A stretch of DNA of 64,000 nucleotides from Myripristis murdjan. Lineage: Eukaryota > Chordata > Actinopteri > Holocentriformes > Holocentridae. Below, one piece after another: positions 12,942 through 36,600 of the stretch (its first letter is position 1; each line of letters opens with the position of its first letter). A program made the translations under genes and the position numbers. The notes beneath the pieces were generated by a model, which saw only the letters and a list, made by a program, of their open reading frames with translations, made no database searches and was not told the DNA's origin. The stretch spans positions 6,090,821-6,154,820 of the forward strand of contig NC_043983.1 of NCBI RefSeq assembly GCF_902150065.1, given 5' to 3'.

Positions 12942-13502
12942 GATGTAAGGTGAGTCTCCTGTTTGCTTTGGTTCTGCGATGTAGCAGAATAGACAGAACA
13001 TCAGCAGCCACGCTTAAATCCTAAGACATACACATATAAAGACAGACAGACATTGTAAAGAAGAGTGACTGAACTCAAACACATTGTGAGAAAACCCTCT
13101 ATAGCTCGCTGGCTTCTCCTCACAGAGAGCCTCACACCAAAGTCCACACAACAAACTGATCATTTGATGTTGTCTTGCTGACCTGCCAAAACAACGACGT
13201 GTGATAACATCAGTAACATCAGTGTGATAGCGAGGCGTGTACTTTCTGCTGGGAGCCAGACCACATTAACCTGACAGATGTTTGAATGGCGTCGGACGTA
13301 ACGTTAGCCTGAGCTGGCTCCAGATTAAACAGAAAGGACTGTATCAGGTTTACAGCAGCCACCAAACACAACAGAGGCCAACACACGGCTCCGTTCAGTT
13401 TGTGTAACATCGCTCGGAGCTGCATGGGAGCCACGTTGTGAGCCGCTGTTAGTGAGCTAGCTGGTTGTGTAAGACCTCGCGGCTAAAATGACGCAAAGCT
13501 TA

Positions 13503-13680
13503 CTCTCGAATAACGTTTCAACACCATAATTCAAGCAGAAGTAAAAGTCGCCGACACACTCCGAGTTTATATCATATACCCACTTCATGTGCTTTCTTCT
13601 GTCCCCTCTTCTTGTCAGCGACGAGCTGCCGTGCCGGAGAGGTTAGCTAACACGGCTCACAGCTGACTGACAGCGGCGGC
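13503..13680 (-). promoter_or_regulatory. dohh: probable dohh leader exon and promoter region
   Basis: GC- and CpG-rich stretch upstream of dohh. On the minus strand the sequence CGAGA followed by GTAAGC at 13503-13498 is a fair splice donor. It could pair with the acceptor at 12869-12870 to give a 5' UTR intron. The exact start of transcription cannot be read from sequence. Confidence 0.4.
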
Positions 13681-13770
13681 TTCTGCCTCTACTGGCCTAT
13701 CGGCGGCGGGGAAACCAGCCAAAACATGATTTAGCGCCACCACCTGGACTGGAGAGCGGCTCAGTGCGAC

Positions 13771-13790
13771 ACTACATCTCCGGCAGCATG
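13771..13790 (+). promoter_or_regulatory. ZNF143/Staf-like site between dohh and lrrc40
   Basis: ACTACATCTCCGGCAGCATG resembles the ACTACAnnTCCCRnnRTGC consensus of ZNF143/Staf, a common promoter element. One core position differs: CGG where the consensus has CCR. It lies just upstream of the presumed dohh start and about 1.2 kb from the lrrc40 ATG. Confidence 0.5.
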
Positions 13791-14780
13791 TTTTATTTGG
13801 GGGAAAGGATGAGTGACCAATGCAATACTTGTAAATGACAAGAAAATGTGGAGCATGTTTTTATTGCTCAAAATATAATGCAGAGAGGGAGAGACTGCGA
13901 GATATTTTCCCCGTTTATTTGACTAAATTACAGGTACAGGGAGTATACATGTTACATACATTTTTCATTATAAAAGATTATGTACATATACGCCAGTATA
14001 AACATAATATCACAGTAAACTACAGTGAATTACAATGAGCGACAAGTAACAAAATGTAGGGGGAAGAGAAACAAAGGAACCAGAAACCCTCAGGGTCTGC
14101 AAACCGGATTGGAGTAAACCGGAAATGTTTTGCCAGTTTGTAATTTCTGAGTTTTATATTTTCAGTAGTAGTCGAATATGCTTTAAGATCTTTACAAATG
14201 TGAAGGGAGGGGAAATTATTAAGCAGATTTTTTTTTAATTTTCGGAATATAGCCTAATATTTACCCAAAATAATCAACCAGGCCTATAATATAATATTCA
14301 TCTGCCGAAAATGTCGGATTGTCAAACATGAGTAATTTATCAGTCTTTGTTGAAATCTTTGTTTCATTTTTTATTTTATTTTATTTTATTTTATTTTGTT
14401 GTTTTTTTGTTTTGTTTTTGTTTTTGACATGTTCAACAGTTCTCCCATCATAATCACAAAAAGTGCATCGTTTACAGTTGGGAAGAAATTACAAATATTA
14501 TCTTAAACAGGGTGGTAGGCTACATGTGTACAATCTTCAACAGAAACCGAAATACTTATATTGGTTATATATTGGTGAGGTAGAAGAAACACGATTTTCT
14601 ATTTGAATAACAAGTCAGATAGCCTTGAATGAGATTTGGGTATAGAAGATGTTAGGGGGGCATTTAGGTAAGCGTGCAATATAGTGTGCTGTTGCATGTT
14701 CTGTACAGTAGGTGGAGGTATAAACCGAAAAGTTATTTGCTACCCGCCAGTAAAACAGAGAAGAAGAAGAAAAAAAACAT
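13791..14780. other. spacer of the dohh/lrrc40 divergent pair
   Basis: AT-rich, with (TTTTA)n and T-rich runs near 14370-14430. No coding exon recognised. Confidence 0.5.
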
Positions 14781-14785
14781 CATAT

Positions 14786-14792
14786 CGGAAGT
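14786..14792 (+). promoter_or_regulatory. lrrc40: ETS-type motif in lrrc40 promoter
   Basis: CGGAAGT, the core ETS/GABP motif typical of TATA-less housekeeping promoters, lies about 160 bp before the lrrc40 ATG in a region that turns CpG-rich. The call rests on motif and position. Confidence 0.4.
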
Positions 14793-14935
14793 AAAATTTT
14801 CCGCTAATTTTTCGTGTTGGCCGGGAGTTTAATACCTAGTGTGCCCACCCGAGGTGTTGACCGAGCCGATACACTTCTGTCTGATGTGTGAACACGCCGC
14901 TGACAGTCTTTTAAACACAGTTACAAACTCTCTGA

Positions 14936-26196
<11,261 letters not shown>

Positions 26197-29100
26197 TCCC
26201 CCACACTAATCCTGACCCTGACGCCAGCCCAGGCAGGGCCAGAGCCACGATGGAAAGTTATTGTTCTTGGGATGAGGCATCATTTGTTTATGTTTGACTG
26301 AACATTGCACATGAAAAAGGCAGTGTCCACACTAAGCCGGGTACATCTGAAAATGCAGTTTTGGTGGTCTATCCACACTAAACCATTGTATTCAGATCAT
26401 TTTCCAAAAGCCCACCATCCACACTGAAATGCCTCAAAATGTTTAAAGGGGTAAACAAGCTAATGAGAGTTGGCCCCAGCTGGTTCTTCACAACTGGGCT
26501 TCATCAAAAGTCAACCAGTTATTTAGAAATTCAAATTTGCATCAGCCCTCCAGTGTTTAAACAGCCCTATGGGGCAGCAGCCATTGTTAGTGCTGGAGAG
26601 AAGCACAGGGCCACCAACACCACCAGCCAATCAGCAGCCAGAGGCTCATTTATAATGAATGAATGTCTCCAGAACAGCTTGGGAGATTTAAATAAAACGA
26701 TCCCTGGAAAACAGGTAATCTCAATTATTGCCTCACAGTTGTGTTTTTAGACAACAGAAGACAACAGTTAATCATAAAATTGGGAAGAAAAAAAAATGAA
26801 AAAACCCTCAGCTGTTAAGCATGAGCAGATCAAATGACCATCCCTTGTCAGCATTTTCAAAAATCTGTTTTTTACTTGTGGAAAACAATGCTTCAGTGTG
26901 AACAGAAGGGCAAAAACGGGGGAAAAGGATGCAGTTTCAGATTTGCCTGGCTTAGTGAGGACATGACCCGAGGCCTGGGGTTCAAACAAGGGGCCATCAA
27001 TCAAGGTTGTGTGACAGACAAAAAACCAAAGTGGATACAGAGAGAGCTTGCCATGCCACCGTAACACACCAACAGTCACTTGTTCAACATGGGAGTTCAC
27101 CTGTCATGTTAACACGCATGTACCCCAAACCAGGTTTCTCTCCCTGCATGGAAACACAGCCGGTGGTTGTTCAGTGCCCCCGCTGTGCTCCTTGTTTCTG
27201 TGTTGTTTACATGTCTGAACAGCCACAGTTCAGAAAAAAGCCTAATAGGTAACGCCGGTATAATTTTAGCTTTTCCTGTCACCATTAATGCCCATGAAAC
27301 ATCTACCACAGGTTAGCCCAAACAGTGCAGGATTGCAGGGCTTTAAATAACACGTGTGTGTGTGTGTGTGTGTTTTTTTGCCAACATGACTGGTCGGTCA
27401 GCAGTTGGGTTCAGAGGGGCGTATCTACCTGTTATCTGTTTGGTGGGTCACCATGCATTTTGCTGACAACATTCATGTTTCCTTAAGAATCAAATCTGTG
27501 CTATTTGAGGAACCTATAGGACCCTCTCTGTAGCGCCACCAACAGGCAGATTTTATCTTGACAACTAAAGTGTCAAAAACTACTTTAGCATCACCATTAA
27601 ATTTGGTGACCACCTTCATGTTGCCTAGAGGAGGAAACCTGTCAGTTTTGGTGATCTTTTCTCTTGTGCCACCAGCAGCTGAAATCTGTTGAGCTTCTCC
27701 AGATTAATTTGTTGGACTGCCATGAAAGTTGGTGAGAACATTCATTTTGGCCAGAGGATCAAACCTGGTCATTTCATCGTTGCTTTGACGCCACCAGCAG
27801 GCCCAGCAGAGCATCTGCATGAGAAGTAACATGCTTATGATCACAACTGGTCATTTTTTCAATGATTGCTGACTATGTACCCAATTTACCTTTTAAATAA
27901 TTCAAACATCCAGGTGAGATACATACCTCAAATCCTCTGCTGCTTTGCATTTGTGACAATTTCTTTACGAGTCATGTTTAAATGTGGTTTGGAAAAAAAA
28001 AAAAAAAAAAACACACTTTCTTCAGAGACTGTGTTCTGACAGACAGATCTGCTCTGTTTTGTGGGTTTCTGAGTGCAAACAAAGCAGTACATTCATGTGT
28101 TGTTGATAGATAAATTTGAACATTCTTTCTGCATGGTAATCAGACAGATTATCTTATTTTTTTAAACAGGAAGAAGCCAAATCCAAATAATCCTTTTTCA
28201 CAATGCCCATGTTTATGTATTTTTTATCATCTTGGTGTGGTTTTTTGATAAAAGCCATGCTGTTTTGACAGCAGGCTTTGAAGTCTTGGGTGTCAGAGCT
28301 GCTCATCAGCATATGAATGCACCACAAGGAGGTAGACTTTTCAATTCAGTGTGGGCAAGAAACTGCCACAATATCGTAATTTTGACAAAAAAACAACAAA
28401 AAAACCAAACCAAAACAAAACAAACATGGGCAGGATGTTCACTGTGATCGATTAGCAATCTCAAGTTTTAAGTATGATGATTGATTGATTGATGATTTAT
28501 TACTAAAATTAATGGAAACAGCTGCTTCCTGGAAGGTAGGAAAAGCACATTCAAACATCCAAAGCAGTATGGTAGGCTTTGGGAAATGGTTATTGGTGAT
28601 CTTAAGTCTAAATGAATTGTACTAAAGGGGCTAAATAATGTGCAAATAAATTAATTAATTAATTAATTTTTTTTTTTTTTTTTTTTTTTACTTCACTACC
28701 ACCAGACAACTTTGTACACTGCAAAATGAAGAGAAAATTTTAAAGTCTACGTTTAAATAGTCTCATTAAACTTAAAACTACAATACACATTGAAAATAAT
28801 GGACTATGTTAGTTAAGGCAGCAATCCATCTACGCCACCAGTTTGAATGGATTTTTGAAATGAATTCGAGACTTCCACAATGCAGGGCGAACCTGTGGTC
28901 CAACGAGATGGTCACAGCTTCTGACTGGCAAATACACATAACGGACAGGAATCAAACTAGAATTACACTGGAGTTAACCTTTAAATGATACTTTCCTCCC
29001 CTTTGCAAAGGGAAAGCGAAAGAAATGACTAATCAACTCAGCCGTGCAAACCAATCAGCCACAGTTTGACCGAAAAACTTGTGGTTCATGACTTGTGTAA

Positions 29101-31049
29101 TTTTGTGAGTGTGTATTTGTTGTTGTATGCATGGAGCCTCTGAATATATTTGATGTTTACTAGTTAATCTGACAGCACTTTCTATCTTAATAAAGCCACA
29201 TGTTGTTCATAATTTTGATGACTGGTTGAGTTTTTCAGATATAATCCAGAATTTAACCTGCATTACAGCCAAACCCAGACTGTCATTTAGCCATCCTCAC
29301 ATCACAGTGGTGTAATTGGATTATTAGTTTAAGAATGTGTGTGTTACATTAACAGGAGATTTACTCTTAACCTTGAAATATGTTGAAATAATGTCTTTTA
29401 TATTCCATATGACAATAAATTGTAAATTCTGTTTGATTTCAACAGAACCTTAAAATGGTAGATGATTATTTTTCTCTACTACCAGGAGTAATCAGACGAT
29501 AAGTAAATGTTAAAAAGAATAAGGAAATTGATGATATAAAATGCCAATTTGAAAAGGGAGAACAAAATTGGAAAATATGAAATTTAAAATGCCATTTTCC
29601 ATTTAAAGTTGAATCTTTTTCATTTGGCTGTTCAAGTTGTATGTAAATAAGGAGGCGTAGCCTGAAGGCTGGCAGGTGGGAGTCGGACAGCAGGGGGAGA
29701 CTGACGTCTAAAAAAACTCCACTCAGCTGTATGTGTTTGCGTAGTGATACAGAGACAAAGTAGTTCCACCAGTTAGCAAGCAAGAGGGCTGTAAAGAGGC
29801 ACTGATAATGACTCCCAGACAAGTGTGTGTGGTTGTGCATCCCTATAAATATTTTTTCAGCTTGGGTCACTGCTCAAATTGTGTCATTTGCTGGGCCAGA
29901 TCACCTGAGTTCATTTTGGAGAGCACAGGGAAGGAGCTGACAGGATCTATTACAGGATCATATGAGGCAGCAAATACCACCAGGTCTCTGCTGCTTCATA
30001 CATGCCACTGTTCTTTCATATTGAAACACTATATACAGCAGAGCATTTCCTCACCTCCCATAACACAGCAAACTCAATTTAATTTCCACACTATCTACTA
30101 TCTTGTGGAACTACCACACAACCACAACAGCAGTGAAACAGAGTGAGATCTTTCAAGTGCTGAAAATGCTGTCCCACATATAGGCTCTAACTTCACACAT
30201 TCACAAACTGTTGGCCCTGCCTAACACAATAATGCATGCTGCTGAGAGAAATCTGCTGTGATGATGCTTTGAACTGGTGTGTGAGTATTTAGGCTGCCAC
30301 TGTGAATAATATTCTCTCAAAGTGACCAAAGGTTGCACTGTATCCTGCATTCTACACAGGTACATGACGCTGTTTCATTGGTGCTTGTGGCGATATTTAA
30401 TACTTTTAATTGGATGGTTACATCTACTTTGTATGACTTAACTGTACAACAGGTGAGTTTGTAAATTAATATCAGTAAATTATTGCTGTTAAACAAAATG
30501 TCATGCATCATTTGTCGTTCATTAAGATGTTTACACTCTTGTGTCTTGAGTCAAACACACAAACTGCTGGAGGAGACGTGAAGAAAAGGTCAAAGAAGCA
30601 TTTATCAGAGGACAATTATTTCAGGTCAGTTTATTCCTCAATTATTTACCAGGGTTTTCTCCATGTTAAGGCATGATGAGGCATTTACAATGAGCTTCTA
30701 TGACAATCACTTCTTCTGGGGCTACATTCACACAGGAACATGAGAAATCTGATGGGTAATCCAACAGCTGCATTTCCACAGGAGCGACAGATCAGCTCTC
30801 CACAGCTCAGATCTCCTGGCTGTCCAAACAGGGGGAAAACACACCGATTTCTGTTTGAGCAGCCCAGACAAGATCAGGCCTGGAAGTATCACTTCCCTGT
30901 GGAAATGCAGCCAGTGTGACTCACCTCTGAAAATTCCTCGCAGGTCAAAAGACAGGATCTATCTTACATAACAGATTCTGCTCTTTCTTTTCCTGCAGGT
31001 AAATGCAGCCTCTGACAGACAGAAACTAATGCAGACAGAGTTAAGAATG
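26197..31049 (+). other. lrrc40 3' UTR and intergenic region
   Basis: The lrrc40 stop is at 26194-26196. The first downstream AATAAA is 26691-26696, a likely polyadenylation signal giving a 3' UTR of about 0.5 kb; another is at 29189-29194. The rest has a short GT run near 27354-27372, A-rich and TTAA/T-rich runs near 28645-28690, and no recognisable coding exon. The 134-codon minus frame at 29466-29870 shows no domain. Confidence 0.5.
27530..27830. repeat. degenerate 120-130 bp repeat, about three units
   Basis: The phrase GCCACCAACAGGCAG/GCCACCAGCAGCTGA/GCCACCAGCAGGCCC recurs near 27533, 27666 and 27788, with matching text between (AAATTTGGTGACCACCTTCATG versus AAAGTTGGTGAGAACATTCA). The spacing is about 133 and 122 bp. 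The text resembles a dispersed teleost repeat and, in inverted sense, the sequence at 55.7-56.0 kb. Confidence 0.5.
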
Positions 31050-31067
31050 AACAAAAACAACTTCCCG

Positions 31068-31073
31068 TTTATT
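31068..31073 (-). terminator. ptma: probable ptma polyadenylation signal
   Basis: Plus-strand TTTATT reads AATAAA on the minus strand, about 620 bases after the ptma stop codon. It is the first good minus-strand signal past the conserved 3' UTR block, and fits a 3' UTR of roughly 640 nt. Confidence 0.5.
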
Positions 31074-31282
31074 GTTTAATAAAGTATCACCAACATGAAA
31101 CCATAAAGCCAGGCCATAATAGGTGGACAGATATAGACGGACGGACAGCTAAAAACTACAGTCTTGATGTCTTATATAGTCTACTGATGAATGATATACA
31201 GTAACTAATACAAACTCATAAGGACAGCACACACTTTGTTACTACTAACCCTAGAACTTATGCTGTATTAAAAGTAAGCCAG

Positions 31283-31293
31283 GGTGTGTGTGT

Positions 31294-31337
<44 letters not shown>
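31283..31337. repeat. (GT)n in ptma 3' UTR
   Basis: GT repeat on the plus strand, so (CA)n in the ptma transcript if the polyadenylation signal at 31068 is used. A CA-rich 3' UTR segment is a potential hnRNP L site. Confidence 0.85.
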
Positions 31338-31339
<2 letters not shown>

Positions 31340-31483
31340 CAGGCAGTGTGTTGAAGATGCCGCTGTGTTTGTAAAGTGTGTGGGGCTGGAATGCTCAGCT
31401 GGTAGGTTTAAACGGCTTGGGATGGGAGATTGATGATGAAAATTGACAGATCTAAAAGTCTTCAAAGCACCACTTGATAACCA

Positions 31484-31566
31484 GAGAGATCACTGTCGCA
31501 AAATGGCCGACCTCCTAATAATATTTACAAAAATATAAAATGTAAATAAAAATACAAACAAATTCT
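31484..31566 (-). promoter_or_regulatory. ptma: conserved ptma 3' UTR block with Pumilio-type element
   Basis: Read on the minus strand: AATTTGTTTGTATTTTTATT, then TACATTTTATATTTTTGTAA, then ATATTATTAGGAGGTCGGCC and ATTTTGCGACAGTGATCTC. From memory, the human PTMA 3' UTR carries almost the same text in the same order. Within it TGTAAATA (plus 31522-31529, reversed) fits the Pumilio element UGUANAUA exactly. As I recall it, the human version also fits (UGUACAUA). Confidence 0.7.
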
Positions 31567-31691
31567 CCTTATTTTAAAAGTATTCTTGTTAAGAAGGGAG
31601 GACTCGGAAGTCTTGAAGGTTTGCTAGAAAACTGGCTGTTTTGTTGATGGTGTACTTGTCCTCCAAGCAGAGGGGGGGCGCTGCGGAGTCT

Positions 31692-33598
31692 CTAGTCATC
31701 TGTTTTCTGCTTCTTGGTTCCGACATCATCCTGGGAGGAAAGGAATAGCACGGAGGGTTTGGTCAGCTTGTGCAATGGCAACATCAGAGTGTTAATATGC
31801 ACTTTAGTAATCAGCGGTAATCCAGTTTCAGAAACGCCACAAATCTGGTGTCCATAATCAGGCTAAAGGATTACAAGAAACGCAATTAACATGGAGAGAT
31901 TACTGCTGGAGACAAGCAGTTCTGGGCCATGTAAACCCTCACTCAGTGTTCAGTGGTCATTTTATTTCACTCGATTTACTTAGTCTGCCCTTAAAGCATC
32001 AGCGAGCACCCTACAACCAACAAAGTCATGCTCGTCTTTTAGGGATTACGGTTGCTTTTAGGCTATTTCTGCCGGTGGTGGTGTGACTTTTCACTTGCTG
32101 CTACCAGGACATTCTCAGCTTTTTTCCTAAAATATACGTATGTGAAACATATTCTGCATATCATCCGGAAAACTGAGGCCCTTGAAAGGCTGTAGATGAT
32201 TGATTGCTGTAGATGTTGTGTTGCAACTTTTGATGAAACCAGACCACGTTTGTATGCAATTAGTGAGCACAGAGCTACGTTTCAGGCTGCCACTTTGACA
32301 AAAAAAACTTCAATATACTGTAAAATATTTCCATGTGTCCCTTGTTCAACCACATGCCACAGTGATGCTGCCAAGGATTTTACTGGACGAAACCCCCAGA
32401 GACCCTGAGACACCACAACTTAAAAACCCCTGCACTCATAAATTTCTCCTCTCAAAAAAAACACAAGTGGAAATTTGTGACCTGCCTCTGACAAAAGGTC
32501 ATGAGATAAAGGCTGTGTTTGAAACTGTTGACTATCTGCTACATATACTTCACTATATAGTGTGTCAGCCATTTTATGTGGTATCTGATCTCAACAGTAA
32601 ATTTTATGACTGTTAGCGTGAATTTACTTTGTTAGAATAACTTAATATATTTTCACTGAATGTTCTAATGAGTCCTGTAACATTGTTTAAAATGTTCTAT
32701 ACTCGTGTGGAATCTTAATTATAATGTGGCAATAAATTCAGCTTAATATCATCTTTTCCTTGTGACCGCTTTGTCTGGAATATACTGAGTGAACAAAAAA
32801 TAGGAATGTAAATATAAATTGCAGACTGTCTGCTGTGACATTCAACCAAAGTCGTCCGTGGCAATATGCCATCCTGTCTGTTTAGGGGTTTTCCCAGTGC
32901 ATAATATCAGGCCTGAACAGGAACCTAGCAGAAACAATGGAACAGACATTTGTTTTATATGAAAATGTCGAGGATCTCTCAAACTCAAACAGAGCACAGT
33001 CATGTACAGCAACACAAAACTGTGGGCCAATAAACACGAGCCTCCATTAGTTCCACAAAAAAAAAGAAAGAAAAAAAAAAAGACTAATATTTAAGGCTGT
33101 GTTTTAGTCAGCCAGCTGTTTTAGGGGAACCGATCCAACCCAGCTGCAGGGTGGAGGCTCTTACAAGGTGTTTAAAAACTTTTTATTTGCTTCCTGAACC
33201 AAGTTCTTTACAGAACTATGGGCTCCATCCAATCACAAGCTCCTCCTCACCTCTTCATCATCATCTTCAGCTGCTCTCTTCCCCGTCTGCCCATCAAGGT
33301 CATCTTCTTCATCATCATCTTCATCACCTGAAAACACACACATGATTACAATCTGTCTCAGAGATCTATATGTAGTTCTGAAGCTTCTTTTTATTATATG
33401 ACTAGAGCTGGGACCACTCACTGATAATTAGCAATAAACTGGTAACAAATCAGTAGAAGTAAAATATGTATGTATGTTTATTCATATTTTCTGATCCCTG
33501 ATTGATTTTCAAAACCCTCCTGCCCTGGTTTTCCCCTAGTAACTGCTGACATACTGTACTGTGATTGGCTGCTGAGTGAGTCAGCGTCACAGCCTGTA

Positions 33599-33636
<38 letters not shown>

Positions 33637-36600
33637 GCACGCACACAGACAAAACAGGCACTGTAGGGCCCAGAGTGCATGTTGTAGCGGATGGGCTGAG
33701 AGAAAGCCACTTCAGAAAGATTTCCCTTGTATCTGAAAAACTTTATTTGTGTGTCTATGCTTTGGTGCCTCCTTGTGGCAAAAATAAAAACTGTTGCTGA
33801 AAGTTGAACACAGGTGGTTGTTGCTGTAAAAATAACAATACCATTAATAATCAATAGTTTTGGCCCAATATAGAGATTTTTCAAAATCGCTTATCATCCC
33901 AGCCCTAGATAATGATGCAAGTCCATTTTAACTTCACAATCGCAAACATACATAACAGGTGAATTTCCAGCTTTACTCCCATTGGGAATCTGGTGGTAAC
34001 GCTGGAATTCAGTCCTCCGCCCACACCATTCCTGCTCTCAAACATTCTCAATTTGAGAGAAAAAAAAAAACACAATAGAAAGTAAAAAAAGTCGTCTCCA
34101 GAACTACTGTTCCTCATCTATAGATGTTTTACAAATTCTTACACTTTCCCATTTTTTACACTTGGTACAAAAAATTAACTTGACATTGAAAGATGCCTCA
34201 TGTCTTCATGCTCAACCTTTAGAACTAAATTAAAATTAACTGAACAAGACTGAAATTGGATTGAACTGCACTCAGCTCAATGTAATCTACAGCAGTGAAT
34301 TGAGCAGGTACACAGTCTGGCCACTAGATGGAAGCTCTACTCTTGAATGAATATGAGAGGCTTTTCTGTCCCCCTGAGACCGCAGCTAAACCAGGCTAAG
34401 AGATGAATAAAGGCACAGTCTGTAATCCAGATGGAAAACAGTGTGAAACTAACTGTCTTGGCTGATAACACCAGCAATGGTGCTCAAAATGCAGATTAGG
34501 CAGTTTCTGTGTTTTTGTGCATGATGATGTATTGTTTTATGTGGTTTCCTGTAATGACATTGCTACAAACCCAATTTCCCCTTGACGGATAATAGTTTAC
34601 TAAAGTAAACTGGTTCTTTTTCTGAAGCTGCAAAGTGTTACCACCGATTAAACGGCCTGTATTTTAGTAAGGAAAGAAAAGTTACATTGTTCTAAAATGT
34701 GCATGCATGTATTCATAATTAAGTTACTCAAAACAAAAAGTCCTTTATTGTAGCAGTTGCGCTACACAAAAGCCAGTTTTAATTCAATCCTCCGCTGAAC
34801 AGGCTGGTTCTGACAAAGGCTGACTTCCCTCTCTTCTCCTGTCTGGAATACAGCTCTGCAAATTCCATGATGTTCAAGGAGACCTGTGACATGTGGGATC
34901 CCTGTGTGATGAGTGGGGCTGAGTACTGGAAAGGACTTTAAAATACAATACACATTATGATAAATGACTCATAATGCAATCTGTATCATCGTGCACTCTA
35001 CAGAACTGACTGAAACTGTATAGAGCAGGGATGGAAACGTAACTTAGTTGTCAGTTACTCTACCAGATAAATTAACACGCAATTGATTACTGGAAAATTA
35101 AAAAGAACAGTCTGACGCATGTGAAATTGAGCCTATATGTTGCATTACTAAGTGGTATTACAGCATCAATTGCCATCGAATGATCAGCAGAAGAAAAAAT
35201 CATCCTTGTGCACACTAGTGTAGTGGTGGTATATGCAGGTGTACAGTGCACACCTGCATATACACACAAAGGGGTATTCATATACAGTACAAAAAGTCAT
35301 AAATATATATGAATCAGTGTTGGTTCAGTGGAGCGAGGCTACAGCCGCTGAAATCCTGTTTGAACATCAACGTTGTACTAGTGCACTCTTTCATGCAGTG
35401 TCTTGCTGATGTGTTTTTTTTGTCATTGCTCCTTTAATTGTGATAACCAAACAAACACAAGTTAAGTATATTTGGAGTGTTGTATCAGAAGATGCATCGT
35501 ATAGCACCGGCAGCTAAACTGGCAATTGTGATGGATTCTGTCCATTGGCGACTGCCGATTCAATCTTCAATCGGCCCAAGCCTAGTCGCCAGTAATGTTG
35601 CCAGCCAATTGTTTAACAGTTTTTAGAACCCATTTTACATGTGGGGGAAGAGAGGCAACATGTGGCTTTAACAAAAAATAAGTCCATCCCTCCTCACCCT
35701 GATCAGCTGGTTTACAGTTCACAGTTTCAGCTCACATAAAGGAGGCATTTCTGTTTCTAGGCAGTTACCTCTCAGAAACAGAAATCCCTCCTTGGAAACA
35801 TATTGCAGTTTGAGAGAGACGCCTTGCAAGTCTTTAATAAAACATGTGGATACAAAGTACAAAGAAATTTGCCTGAACATCAATGAAAGGCTTTACTTGA
35901 GTTAAAAAATGACAAAAACATTGTGGTCATCTCTGTCAGGCAGCAGCCTAGAGGGGACCATGCGTTTGGTTGTGTATATCTGTCTGTGTATCTGTCCACA
36001 ACTAATCCTGCAAACTACTGGGCCTATCAGCCCATTGTTTCTGTGCACAGTTACAACCTCTTGTGGTTTCAGTGATTCAACACTTTTGAAAAAACTCCTC
36101 AGCTAGTTTTTCACCAAGTACCGGAAAAGGGGAGCTACACAGACAGCGGCTATGTATTTTCACTTCTAGTAAGTGGAAAAAGTGTAAGGTGAGACAACAC
36201 GCATGGCAGAGAAATACACTCTACTGAGTGCACTCCTCCAGTTTTTGTCATGTTTTGTACAATTTTTTTCTGCAGATGAAAGAGAGGGCAATGGGAGCAC
36301 AATGGCACCCAACTATGGTAATTCGTTGGTCATTTTGAACATAAACTTGTATTCAGCTTTACTCTTAATCCCTTTCTCCTGAATGTAGTCCTTTGGCAAA
36401 GGTGCACAGTTGAGGTTTTCTTCAAAAAATTGTTATTACCCTGCCAAAGTTGCCAAAGTTTGGCAGAATATTACTGTATTAATCTAGTTTTCAATTGAGT
36501 TTTTTATTTATCTTGTCAGTTTTAAAGATACTGAATATCAGCACAAAATATTGGCAGCTTCAGTATCTGCCTTCAAAAACTCACTGCAGCCAAGCCATTC

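Noticed and set aside
12545-12943. 132-codon plus frame ending in poly-His/Thr
   Set aside because: Antisense to dohh exon 1 and its CA microsatellite; translated dinucleotide repeat.
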